Shown here: positions 5,429-14,700 of the stretch, in pieces | Numbering within the stretch: position 1 is the first letter of the stretch | How the letters are laid out: every line of letters starts with the position of its first letter | Origin: CAZCZU01 sp964503475 | Lineage (GTDB): Bacteria; Pseudomonadota; Zetaproteobacteria; Mariprofundales; Mariprofundaceae | NCBI GenBank assembly: GCA_964503475.1 | Contig: CAZCZU010000051.1 | Location: 1 to 15,056 of the forward strand | DNA: 15,056 nt | Direction of reading: 5' to 3' | Notes under the pieces: model-generated | Told to the model about the DNA's origin: nothing | The model's input: the letters and a program-made list of their open reading frames with translations, nothing else | Databases searched by the model: none | Program-made: the position numbers and the translations under genes

Positions 5429-5695
5429 ATGGCAGTCACATGTGCAACCAGAGTCGCCTACCGGCCCCTGTCTCAAATACGGATGGAAAGAGATGTCCGG
5501 CTGGCCCGGCGATCAAGGCGTGAGAAAAGAAGGACGTTTCTTGGCAAGATTCTTCGGAAGGCAAACCTTCTGTTGGCGTTGCTGGGGCTGGTCATGCTCT
5601 ATTTGCTGGCTACTTCCTTGAAGTGGCTTTCATTTGGTTTCTACTTCTATTTTTTTGGCTGGTGGACCATTTTGTTCGGCGATTGGTTCGAATGA
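5429..5695 (+). CDS. Small basic two-helix membrane protein, about 88 aa
   Basis: Not recognised. ATG 5429 has GAGAGG (5415-5420) eight bases upstream; GTG 5420 and ATG 5483 are in-frame alternatives. The first 45 residues are strongly basic (ARRSRREKRRTF), followed by two hydrophobic segments: ANLLLALLGLVMLYLLATSL (about 47-66) and an aromatic one rich in F, Y and W (LSFGFYFYFFGWWTILFG, about 69-86). The chain ends in acidic DWFE. The positive-inside rule puts the basic N-terminus in the cytoplasm. It resembles no named toxin I can identify, but small basic membrane proteins next to defence operons can be toxins or effectors. It lies downstream of the putative structured RNA and 107 bp before hsdM. 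Its compositional bias is unlike random reading, but the lack of a recognised family leaves doubt. Confidence 0.55.
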   Translation: MAVTCATRVAYRPLSQIRMERDVRLARRSRREKRRTFLGKILRKANLLLALLGLVMLYLLATSLKWLSFGFYFYFFGWWTILFGDWFE

Positions 5696-5740
5696 AAGAC
5701 CTGTGCCTGATCGCACGTTTGAGCTATTGATAATCGCCCA

Positions 5741-5784
5741 TTGATCCGCAAGCTCTTTCGTCTAAGTTTATCGAGATCAAACTT
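5741..5784 (+). promoter_or_regulatory. Candidate hsdM promoter and operator
   Basis: TTGATC (5741-5746) and TAAGTT (5763-5768) are 16 bp apart. Overlapping the -10 box is a dyad, AAGTTT (5764-5769) with AAACTT (5779-5784), around ATCGAGATC. A repressor bound there would block the promoter. AGGGGAG ends about six bases before the hsdM ATG (5803). Both assignments are by eye. Confidence 0.4.
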
Positions 5785-5802
5785 GGGAAGAGGGGAGCAT
5801 CG

Positions 5803-7425
5803 ATGCAGTGGATTGCACCGTCCGAGAAGGACGCGGCTCAGGATACGCTGGAGAAGCGACTGTGGGATGCGGCCGATCAGTTTCGGGCCAATTCAGGGCT
5901 AACTTCGGCGCAGTATTCGGCACCCGTACTGGGTCTGATCTTCCTGCGATTTGCCGAGTCCCGCTTCGATAACAGGCGAGCCGAGCTTGAGGCGGCCGGT
6001 GCCTCGTCGCGGCGCGGTACATCGCGTGTGGATGATCCGGCGGCCTATCATGCCGCAGGGGTGATGTATCTGCCCGAGACGGCCCGATTCGCGCATCTGC
6101 TCAATATGCCGGAAGGCGAGAATATCGGGCAGGCAATCAACGAGGCGATGGCGGCCATCGAGCGGGATAATCCGCAGCTTGCCGGCGTGTTGCCGCGCTC
6201 CTACCAGCTTTTCACCAGTACCCTGCTGAAAGAGATCCTGAAGAAGATCTCCGAGATACCGGTGAGCCTGGAGTTTGATGCCTTCGGTCGCATCTACGAA
6301 TATTTTCTCGGCGAGTTTGCCCGCACCGAGGGGCAGAAGGGCGGCGAGTTCTACACGCCATCCTCGATCGTGCGCCTGCTGGTCGAGGTGCTGGAGCCGT
6401 TCCACGGCAAGGTGCTCGATCCGGCCTGTGGCTCCGGTGGCATGTTTGTGCAGTCGGCCCGCTTTGTCTCCGAGCATCACAAATCCGCTGCCGATGAGCT
6501 CTTCATCCATGGCGTGGAGAAGACGGATGAGACCGGCCGACTGGCCCGCATGAACCTCGCCATCCATGGCCTGGAGGGCGATATCCGCCACGGCGGCCAT
6601 ATCAACTCCTATTACGACGATCCGCACAGTGCTGTAGGCAGCTTCGATTTCGTGCTCGCCAATCCTCCGTTTAATGTGAATGCCGTGGACAAGGAGCGGC
6701 TGGAGAGCGAAGTGGGCGCCGGTCGCCGTTTCCCCTTTGGTCTGCCGCGCACGGATAATGCTAATTACCTCTGGATTCAGCTTTTCTACTCCAGCTTGAA
6801 TGAAAAGGGTCGTGCAGGCTTCGTTATGGCCAACTCTGCTTCCGATGCCAGGGCCTCGGAGATGGAGCTACGCAGGCAACTGATCGAAGCGAAAGCGGTG
6901 GATGTGATGGTCGCTGTCGGGCCGAACATGTTCTACACCGTCACGCTGCCCTGCACGCTCTGGTTCCTCGATAAGGGCAAGAGGGGCACGGATCGCGAAG
7001 ACAAGGTGCTCTTCATCGATGCCCGCCACATCTACCGCCAGATTGACCGTGCCCATCGGGATTGGACGGAAGGGCAGCTCGGCTTCATTGCCAACATCGT
7101 CCGCCTCTATCGCGGCGAGGAGATCGATCTGATCACCGGCGACGGTGAGGCCGAAGCGAAACTGAAAGAGGTGTTCGGCGATACACCTGCCTATCAGGAT
7201 ATCCCCGGCCTCTGTAAGGCCGCCACGCTCGAAGAGGTCGAAGCCCAGGGCTGGAGCCTAAATCCCGGTCGTTACGTCGGTGTCACTCCAGGCGAAGAGA
7301 TCAGCGATGAGGATTTCAAAGAGAAGCTGGAAGCCCTCAACGAAGAACTGGAAGTGCTCAATGCCGAGGCACGAGAGTTGGAAGCGACCATTGCAGCCAA
7401 TGTGGTGGAGTTGCTGGAAGCATGA
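5803..7425 (+). CDS. hsdM: Type I restriction-modification DNA methyltransferase subunit
   Basis: HsdM, 540 aa, transfers a methyl group from S-adenosylmethionine to adenine N6 in the site defined by HsdS, protecting host DNA. Residues 10-170 form the helical N-terminal domain (HsdM_N), ending in EFDAFGRIYEYFLGEFA. The methylase core starts at GEFYTP (181-186), has the AdoMet-binding motif DPACGSGGM (206-214), an acidic loop, and the catalytic motif NPPF (287-290) in FDFVLANPPF. A long C-terminal coiled helix (about 500-540, rich in E and L) should contact HsdS. Length and all motifs are intact, so it should be active. The start at 5803 has a good Shine-Dalgarno site. Its stop overlaps hsdS by 4 nt (ATGA). 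The gene is clearly more GC-rich than hsdS and the following gene. Confidence 0.97.
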   Translation: MQWIAPSEKDAAQDTLEKRLWDAADQFRANSGLTSAQYSAPVLGLIFLRFAESRFDNRRAELEAAGASSRRGTSRVDDPAAYHAAGVMYLPETARFAHLLNMPEGENIGQAINEAMAAIERDNPQLAGVLPRSYQLFTSTLLKEILKKISEIPVSLEFDAFGRIYEYFLGEFARTEGQKGGEFYTPSSIVRLLVEVLEPFHGKVLDPACGSGGMFVQSARFVSEHHKSAADELFIHGVEKTDETGRLARMNLAIHGLEGDIRHGGHINSYYDDPHSAVGSFDFVLANPPFNVNAVDKERLESEVGAGRRFPFGLPRTDNANYLWIQLFYSSLNEKGRAGFVMANSASDARASEMELRRQLIEAKAVDVMVAVGPNMFYTVTLPCTLWFLDKGKRGTDREDKVLFIDARHIYRQIDRAHRDWTEGQLGFIANIVRLYRGEEIDLITGDGEAEAKLKEVFGDTPAYQDIPGLCKAATLEEVEAQGWSLNPGRYVGVTPGEEISDEDFKEKLEALNEELEVLNAEARELEATIAANVVELLEA

Positions 7426-8657
7426 ACGTGGCAACTCCAATGAAGCTTGATCAGCTAGGGTTTGTAGGGCGTGGTAAATCAAAACATCGACCAAGAAATG
7501 ACCCCTCGCTGTACGGAGGTCAATATCCTTTTTTTCAAACCGGCGATGTAAAAGCGGCTAATTTTCATCTGACCCAATTTAATCAGACATACAATGAAAG
7601 AGGGTTGGCCCAAAGCAAGCTCTGGGAGCCTGGGACATTGTGTATCACGATTGCTGCAAACATCGCGGACACAGCAATTCTGGGTATCCAAGGGTGTTTT
7701 CCGGATAGCGTAGTAGGTTTTGTGCCTGATGAGGAGAAGGCGGACGTTCGGTTCATAAAGTATTACATCGATACTATTAAGCTTCAGATGCAAGGGGTGT
7801 CGAGAGGGACTACGCAAGACAATTTAAGCTTGGATAAACTTTTAACCTTTGATTTCCAAATTCCTCCACTTCCCACCCAAAAACGAATTGCGGGGATATT
7901 GTCGGCTTATGATGAGCTGATCGAAAACAACCAGCGGCGGATCAGGATTCTGGAAGAGATGGCGCGCAGCCTCTACCGCGAATGGTTTGTCCATTTCCGC
8001 TATCCCGGCCATGAGAAAGTTCCCCTCGTCGATTCCCCCCTCGGCCCCATTCCAGAAGGGTGGGAGGTGAAAAAGCTTTCTAGCGCAGCAGAAGTGAACC
8101 GGGCACAAATAAGTGCTCGGACTGCACCAGCAGAACTGCACTATATTGATATATCATCAGTAAGCCCCGGTTGGATTGAAAAGGTTCGCACCTGTGCATT
8201 TTCAGAAGCACCTAGTCGGGCTCGTCGAATAGTTCAGCATGGCGATATTATTTGGTCATGTGTTCGTCCGAATCGACGTTCGCATGCAGTGGTGATGCAT
8301 CCCCAGTCAAATACTATTGCATCCACTGGTTTCGCCGTGCTTACTGCAACGATTGTTCCATATACCTTCCTGTATTTTGTTACGACCTCTGATGATTTTG
8401 TCGGGTATCTTACGAACAATGCTACTGGTGCTGCATACCCTGCAGTTGCCGCCAAAACTTTTGAGGAAGCGGAGATAATTATTCCTCAACAATCGTTACT
8501 TAAACCGTTTGGTGATATCTCAAGTAAGATGTTTGAGCAGATTAGCACTCTAAAACGCCAAGCTGAAAACCTCCGTAAGACACAATCGTTGCTTTTGCCG
8601 AAGTTACTTTCCGGACAGGTGTCTCTTGATGCATACGAATCAGGAGATGCCCAATGA
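7422..8657 (+). CDS. hsdS: Type I restriction-modification specificity subunit
   Basis: HsdS, 411 aa, recognises the bipartite DNA target and holds the M and R subunits. TRD1 spans roughly residues 8-146 (G-R-G-K-S-K-H-R-P-R-N near the start, FQTGDV at 38-43). The conserved central spacer helix runs from about 147 to 215 (IPPLPTQKRIAGIL, then ENNQRRIRILEEMARSLYRE). TRD2 spans about 216-370 and the second conserved helix is near the C-terminus (LRKTQSLLLPKLLSGQ). Both half-modules are complete. The start is the ATG of an ATGA overlap with hsdM, so expression is coupled. The TRD-coding DNA is AT-rich while the spacer (about 7890-8080) is GC-rich like hsdM, which suggests TRD exchange. The target sequence cannot be read from the protein. 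Confidence 0.96.
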   Translation: MNVATPMKLDQLGFVGRGKSKHRPRNDPSLYGGQYPFFQTGDVKAANFHLTQFNQTYNERGLAQSKLWEPGTLCITIAANIADTAILGIQGCFPDSVVGFVPDEEKADVRFIKYYIDTIKLQMQGVSRGTTQDNLSLDKLLTFDFQIPPLPTQKRIAGILSAYDELIENNQRRIRILEEMARSLYREWFVHFRYPGHEKVPLVDSPLGPIPEGWEVKKLSSAAEVNRAQISARTAPAELHYIDISSVSPGWIEKVRTCAFSEAPSRARRIVQHGDIIWSCVRPNRRSHAVVMHPQSNTIASTGFAVLTATIVPYTFLYFVTTSDDFVGYLTNNATGAAYPAVAAKTFEEAEIIIPQQSLLKPFGDISSKMFEQISTLKRQAENLRKTQSLLLPKLLSGQVSLDAYESGDAQ

Positions 8658-10267
8658 GTCCTTCATCCTCCGAAATCAAGAAACACAAACTTACTGTCTT
8701 CTTGATTAAGGAGGAGTATGAGGAGATTGCGGACTTTCTGAGTATTGATGGCTTTGAACAGGTTGATGCTTTTGAAGAGGGAAAATGGCAAGGGGCATTG
8801 ATCTATAAAGGAGGTTTTCAGAGTACTCCATCCTGGGTTTCGATCTTTGACGAATTGCCTGGATTTGACCCCTCCGGAATAAAGAACCAGAGCTCCAAAG
8901 CGTTGTACGTTTTGAGATGTGAAGGGAGGTGGTTCTGTTTTACGTTTGGTTATGCCAGGCACTTAATTGATGAGCATGCCTATGAAAGGAACTTTGGCTT
9001 AATAGTGACGCTTAATCTCAGTGACCCTGAGGCAGTGAAATCCATCGATAAGACTAATATCAGTCACATATCTCTTCACTCCAGAGAGCAGGCAACACGG
9101 GCCATCGAGTTAGGTGGCTTTGAATTCGACAACGACATAGACCTGCTGAAGTCCATTACCGCTAAATCGTCTGTATCAGGCGTTGAGGAGCAGGAAACGC
9201 TATCTGGTCGTGATTCGGTCTCCATCTACACGAGAGCATTGGTGGAGGACTTTCATGATATAGCCGAACGCTTATATGAGGCGTTTACAGATACCAAATA
9301 CAAAGAGCTGTATCCCTGGATCGACAAAATTTCTGAAGAGAGAGACAAGACGGTTGTTGAGCAACTGGATAAGTTGCTCGCAGAGAGAATTGTTAACGGT
9401 GAGCTGGTAAATATCTGGCTGGCTATTCCGGAGGTGGTGGATTGGGAAGAGATTAGGGGGTTTGCCTATAAGTACAGGCAGGAGAGGCCCGATAGAGATG
9501 GCCCCGTTCTGTACACCGACCTGGATGTCCACGAATGGGTAAGTGTAAAGAATCTCGGTGATGAGTTGTCGGCACAGCAGCTCAAGAGCAAGAGGATTCA
9601 CGTCTACTGGCAGGATGGGAGAACCTCTAGCTGGAGCGTTTATCGCTGCTTAAATGCTGAGCTGGATCTCGATGGAAAGAAATACATTCTCAATGATAGT
9701 GCCTGGTACAATATCCAAACAGATTTTGTTTCTGAAGTGGGCCAGTTCTTTTCCAGTATTCCCGAGGCGGCATTTTCTTTGCCGCCATTTGATAATATGA
9801 ATGAGCCTGAGTACTTAGAGCATGTCTCAAGTCAGCTACCTGAATACGCATTGATGGACCGAAAAAACATCATGATTGGTGGAGGCCGTAGCAAAGTTGA
9901 GTTCTGCGATTTGTATTCGCTGGGGAAAGACATCATTCATGTGAAGCGCTATGGGGGATCGCCAGTTTTAAGTCATCTTTTTTCGCAGGCCGTTGTATCC
10001 GGAGAGTGTTTCCTCCATGAAGAAGATTTCCGGACCCAGCTGAACGAGAAATTGCCTGATAGCCACAAGCTTACGGATGCTTCTGAGCGACCAGCTGCTT
10101 CGCATTACAATGTGTGTATAGCAATAATGAGCAAAGAGCAAGGAGACTTGGAGCTTCCGTTTTTCAGTAAGGTTAGCTTCAAGCATGCCGTGAGGGCATT
10201 GCAGAACCTTGGGTATAATGTCTTTAAGCTGAAGATTGATCGGTGGAATGAAGAAAGTGACGCATAA
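8654..10267 (+). CDS. DUF6119 / TIGR04141-family defence-associated protein
   Basis: A 537-aa protein matching, from memory, the sporadically distributed TIGR04141 (DUF6119) family. Near the start it has H-K-L-T-V-F-L-I-K-E (about 11-20). The motif FTFGYARHLID falls near 95-106 and is followed by F-G-L-I-V-T-L-N and a SIDK turn. The C-terminal part has EFCDL (416-420) and IHVKRYGGSPVLSHLFSQA (about 427-445), the most conserved block. Members occur mainly in defence islands and inside restriction loci; their biochemical role is unsettled. The family's usual length is reached, so it looks intact. It overlaps hsdS by ATGA with AGGAG eight bases upstream, so it is made with the RM complex. It shares the AT-rich composition of the hsdS TRDs and may have been acquired with them. 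Confidence 0.85.
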   Translation: MSPSSSEIKKHKLTVFLIKEEYEEIADFLSIDGFEQVDAFEEGKWQGALIYKGGFQSTPSWVSIFDELPGFDPSGIKNQSSKALYVLRCEGRWFCFTFGYARHLIDEHAYERNFGLIVTLNLSDPEAVKSIDKTNISHISLHSREQATRAIELGGFEFDNDIDLLKSITAKSSVSGVEEQETLSGRDSVSIYTRALVEDFHDIAERLYEAFTDTKYKELYPWIDKISEERDKTVVEQLDKLLAERIVNGELVNIWLAIPEVVDWEEIRGFAYKYRQERPDRDGPVLYTDLDVHEWVSVKNLGDELSAQQLKSKRIHVYWQDGRTSSWSVYRCLNAELDLDGKKYILNDSAWYNIQTDFVSEVGQFFSSIPEAAFSLPPFDNMNEPEYLEHVSSQLPEYALMDRKNIMIGGGRSKVEFCDLYSLGKDIIHVKRYGGSPVLSHLFSQAVVSGECFLHEEDFRTQLNEKLPDSHKLTDASERPAASHYNVCIAIMSKEQGDLELPFFSKVSFKHAVRALQNLGYNVFKLKIDRWNEESDA

Positions 10268-10322
10268 CGTGTATAGAAATGGTAAGTGAGATCTATTTTC
10301 AGTTGTGTGTAGGTTGGCACCA

Positions 10323-11759
10323 ATGAATATCGACGATTTGTTGGATGCTCCCGAAGGCAAGACGCTGGAGTTCAAGCGGGATTTGTCTTCGCCGAAGCCG
10401 GTCCTGCGGTCGCTGGTGGCGTTCGCTAATACGGCCGGAGGCACGCTGATTATCGGCCGGGCAGATGATGGCAGCATTGTCGGGGTGGAGGATGTGTTGG
10501 CCCAGGAAGAGCGGCTGGCAAACCTGATCGCGGATAGCATCGAGCCGGCCATGATGCCGGAGATCGAGGCGATTACCGTTGAGGGCAATTCGCTGCTGCT
10601 GGTGCGTGTGGCCCATTGGCCGGGGCCTTTCTATCTGAAGGAGAAGGGGCCCGTGGCGGGCGTCTATGTGCGACTCGCCTCGACCAACCGCAAGGCCGAT
10701 GCCGCCATGCTCGAAGAGCTGAATCGATAGCAGCAAAATCACTCATTCGATCAATTGCCCTGCGCCGGCAGTTCCGAGTCCGATCTGGATAATCTGGCTG
10801 TTCGGCGCTGGTTTGCCGGCAAAGATCGCATGATGGATGCGACAGCGCTCGAATCGCTGGGCGTTCTGGTGCGCCATGGCAGTGGCCGTGTAGCTTCCAA
10901 TGGCGGCCTGATTCTTTTCGGTGAAGAAGAGGCGCGGCAGCGCTTCTTTCCCGATGCGCGTATCTCCTGCGCGCGCTTTCGCGGAATTGATAAGAGCGAG
11001 TTTCTTGATCGCCAGGATATGGATGGCTTGCTCGATGCAGTGATGGCTGTCTCCAAATTCATTGCCCGCAATACCCGGCTGGCATCCCGTATCGAAGATA
11101 TGCAGCGCGAGGATCTCCCTGAATATCCGAGCGTGGCGATTCGTGAGGTGCTGGTGAATGCCGTAGCCCATGCCGACTATGCCACTACCGGTATGCGCAT
11201 CTTTGTCTCCATCTTTTCCGATCGGCTGGAGATCCAGAGCCCCGGTATGTTCCCGTTCGGTATGACCATGGATGATTTCAAGGCCGGCGTCAGCCGTATC
11301 CGCAATCGTGTGGTCTGCCGGGTGCTGCATGAGGTCGGCCTGATGGAGCAGTGGGGCAGCGGTTACCAGCGTATTGTTAACAGCTGCAGCGAGGGCGGCT
11401 ATCCGGAACCGGAGTGGCAGGAGCTTGGCCACTGCATCCGGGTGACGTTCAGGCCACACCCTTCGATAGCCCACGGTGATAGGGTAAATGATAGGGTAAA
11501 TGATAGGGTATCTGATACCGTATTTGGTGCCGTAACCGATACCGTATCCGGGCTGGATTTGAATGAGCGCCAGCGTTGGATTATCGAACAGCTTTTAGCA
11601 GGGATAAAGATCAAGGCTGAAGACGTTGTGCAGAAATGGAGCGTGGGAGAAGCAACCGTCAGGCGAGATTTGGCGGGTTTGAGGAATCATGGCCTGATCG
11701 AGTTTGTCGGAGCGCCAAAGACGGGCCACTACCGCATCAAGTCTTCGGAGGCGGAGTAG
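10323..11759 (+). pseudogene. Schlafen-like AlbA_2/ATP-binding HTH protein interrupted by one amber codon
   Basis: One 478-codon reading frame is broken only by TAG at 10728-10730 (codon 136). Codons 1-135 encode an AlbA_2 (Schlafen AAA_4) domain: T-L-E-F-K-R-D near 14-20, and G-G-T-L-I-I-G-R-A-D-D-G. Downstream, in the same frame, QNHSFDQLPC resumes the family's usual linker. A GHKL-like ATP-binding domain (HATPase_c_4) follows: REVLVNAVAHADY near 274-286, then RLEIQSPGMFP and EQWGSGYQRI. A 12-nt tandem repeat linker and a C-terminal winged HTH (SVGEATVRRDLAGLRNHGLI) end it. The family is the COG2865-type predicted transcriptional regulator. ATG 10323 is chosen as start; its Shine-Dalgarno site is weak. 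The second half has only a TTG (10755) as a possible start. Options are a recent nonsense mutation, amber readthrough, reinitiation or a sequencing error. The intact frame beyond the stop argues against long decay. Confidence 0.82.
11478..11549 (+). repeat. Six degenerate 12-nt tandem repeats (in-frame linker)
   Basis: Six units begin at 11478, 11490, 11502, 11514, 11526 and 11538. The first two are identical (GATAGGGTAAAT) and the third differs only at its end. The later units drift to GATACCGTATTT and GGTGCCGTAACC forms. They encode D-R-V-N, D-R-V-N, D-R-V-S, D-T-V-F, G-A-V-T and D-T-V-S between the ATP-binding domain and the C-terminal HTH. Unit number can change in frame by slippage, altering linker length. 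Confidence 0.85.
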
Positions 11760-11761
11760 CA

Positions 11762-14700
11762 GTGTCTCCCGGCAGCTACAGCGAAGACGGCCTGGTTGAA
11801 CAGCCAGCTATCCGGCTCTTTGCGGAGCTGGGCTGGGAGACGATCAACGCCAGTGATGAGGTGCCGGGTCTTGATGGCACCCTGGGCCGCGATGCCAAAG
11901 GGGATGTGATCCTTGCGGGGCGTTTGCGGCCACTGATGCAACGCCTCAACCCCGGCTTTCCCGACAGTGCCATCGATGCCGCTCTGGATGAGCTGAGCCG
12001 TGATCGCTCGGCCATGCCGATGGCGGCGGCCAACCGCGAGCTGTGGATGCTGATGCGCGAGGGCGTGAAGGTGTCGATCCCGGACACGGAAAAGGGCGGC
12101 ATGAAAGAGGAGCGTGTTCGGCTGATCGACTGGTCGGATGCCGGCAACAACGACTTCCTGCTGGTCAGCCAGATGACCATTACCGGGCCGCTCTATACCT
12201 GCCGGCCGGATCTGATCGGCTTTGTGAATGGTATCCCTCTGGTGGTGATCGAGCTGAAAAAGCCGGGTGTGTCGGCCCGCAATGCCTTTGAAGATAACCT
12301 GACGAGCTACAAGCACGCCCAGAACGGCATTCCGCAGCTTTTCTGGAGCAATGCCCTGCTGATCGCTTCCAACGGCTCTGAGAGCCGCGTGGGCTCTCTG
12401 ACGGCGGATTGGGAACGCTTCTTCGAGTGGAAGCGCGTTGAGCGCGAGGATGAACCGCGCCGGGTATCGCTGGAGGTGATGCTGCGTGGCCTTTGCGAGC
12501 CGACTCGACTGCTCGACATGGTGGAGAACTTCACCCTCTTCTCCGAGCACAAGCAGGGGCTGACCAAGATCATCGGCCAGAACCACCAGTTCATCGGTGT
12601 GAACAACGCCATTGGATCGACCCTGCAGGCGAGAGAGGAGGGGCATGGGCGTGGCGGTGTCTTCTGGCAGACCCAGGGCTCGGGCAAGAGCTTTTCGATG
12701 GTCTTCTTCGCCCAGAAGATTCTGCGCAAGCATCCCGGCAACTGGACCTTCGTGATTGTCACCGACCGGGTGGAGCTGGATAAGCAGATTGCCGGCACCT
12801 TCGCCGCCTGCGGGGCGGTGGGCGATGCCAACGCCTCGCACGCCTCATCCGGTGCGCATCTGCGTGAGCTGCTTGGCGGCAACAACCGCTATGTTTTCAC
12901 CCTGATCCAGAAGTTCCAGAGCGATGAGATGCTCTGTGATCGCAGGGATGTGATCGTCTTGACCGATGAGGCACATCGCAGCCAGTACGACACCCTGGCC
13001 ATGAACATGCGTGCAGCACTTCCCAATGCCACCTTTGTCGCCTTTACCGGTACGCCGCTGATTGCCGGCGAGGAGCGCACCCGCGAGGTGTTTGGTGACT
13101 ACGTCTCGATCTACGACTTCCAGCAGTCGATCGAGGACGGGACGACGGTGCCGCTCTACTACGAGAACCGTACGCCGGTGCTGCATCTCGATAATCCCGA
13201 CTTCAATGATGATATCTACGAACTGATCGAAGAGGCCGACCTGGATGAGCAGGGGGAGAAGCGGCTGGATCGGGAGCTTGGACGACAATACCACCTGATC
13301 ACGCGTGATGAGCGGCTGGATACGGTGGCTCGGGATATCGTCAGCCATTTTCTCGGGCGTGGTTTCCAGGGCAAAGCCATGGTTGTCTCCATAGATAAGG
13401 CCACGGCGCTGCGTATGTATGAGAAGGTCCGCAAAATATGGAGTGATTGGACTTTCAATACGCTCCGAGAGCTGGCGGACTATCGGGATTGCCCGGACGA
13501 CCCGGCAACCGGGCCTGCCAAAGAGCGGCTGGAGATCCTCAAAAGTACAGACATGGCGGTGATCGTCTCGCCTGGCCAGAACGAGATCGAGCAGATGGCT
13601 ACGCTGGGCATCGATATCGTGCCGCATCGCAAGCGCATGGCCGAAGAGAAGCTGGACGAGAAGTTTAAGGATCCGAGCGATCCGCTGCGGCTGGTGTTTG
13701 TCTGCGCCATGTGGTTGACCGGCTTTGATGCTCCCAGTATTTCGACGGTTTATCTCGACAAGCCAATGCGCAATCACACCCTGATGCAGACCATCGCCCG
13801 GGCCAACCGCGTCTATCCGGACAAGCAGAGCGGCCTGATCGTCGACTATGCCAATGTCTTTGCTTCGCTGGAGAAGGCCCTGGCCATCTACGGCAAGGGT
13901 GGGAGCGGTGAGATGCCGGTCCGCGATAAGCAGGAACTGGCCGATGAGCTGGCTGCCACGCTGGGAGCGCTGGATGGCTTCTGCAGCCGGCACGGCGTGA
14001 GCCTGGCCGATGTGGAGCAGACGCCGACGGCCAACTTTGCCCGTATCGCTGCGATCGAGGCGGCGGCCGATCGGCTGATGAACCCGGAGGAGGTGAAGCG
14101 CAGCTTCCTGACACAGGCCGCACTGGTCAGAAGCCTGTATAGCGCCGTGAAGCCTCTTCCTCTGGTGAGCAATTTTGCGCAGCGCTGTGGCTGTGTGGCG
14201 GCCATTGCCGACCAGGTGAAAAACACCACCGAGCCGCCCGATATTTCGCATGTCATGCAGGGGATTCAGCGGCTACTGGATGAGTCGATCGGTTCTGATC
14301 CCTTCATGATTCGCGAGCCAACGCATCCGGGTGAGGGAAAGATCGACCTTTCCAAAATCGATTTCGAGGCCCTGAAAAGTCGCTTTGACGATAAGAAACC
14401 CACCAACACAGACCTTGAGCGCCTGAAAGCGGCTGTGCGTGTCCAGCTGGAGCGGATGGTGCGGGTGAATAAGACACGCACCGACTACCTGGAGAAGTTC
14501 CGTGACCTGATCGATGCCTACAACGCCGGCAGCCGCAATATCGAGGATGTATTCAGAGAGCTTCTGGCCCTGTCGAAGGTGCTGACCGAAGAGCAGACCC
14601 GCCATGTGCGAGAGCATCTGTCGGAAGAGGAGCTGACCATTTTCGACATCCTCACCCGGCCGGCCCCGCAGCTTTCGACGGAAGAGCGTGAGCAGGTCAA

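Noticed and set aside
5183..5476. Minus-strand open frame of 97 codons
   Set aside because: It overlaps the structured RNA stretch, lacks a recognisable domain, and is better explained as chance.
10755..11759. Independent gene starting at TTG 10755
   Set aside because: It is in frame with the upstream AlbA_2 half, has no ribosome binding site, and starts inside the family linker.
11636..11761. Longer hsdR from ATG 11636
   Set aside because: The extra 42 residues overlap the HTH coding region in another frame, and GTG 11762 gives the standard HsdR N-terminus.
12845..14251. 468-codon minus-strand open frame inside hsdR
   Set aside because: It is a shadow of GC-rich hsdR coding DNA with no domain or start signal.
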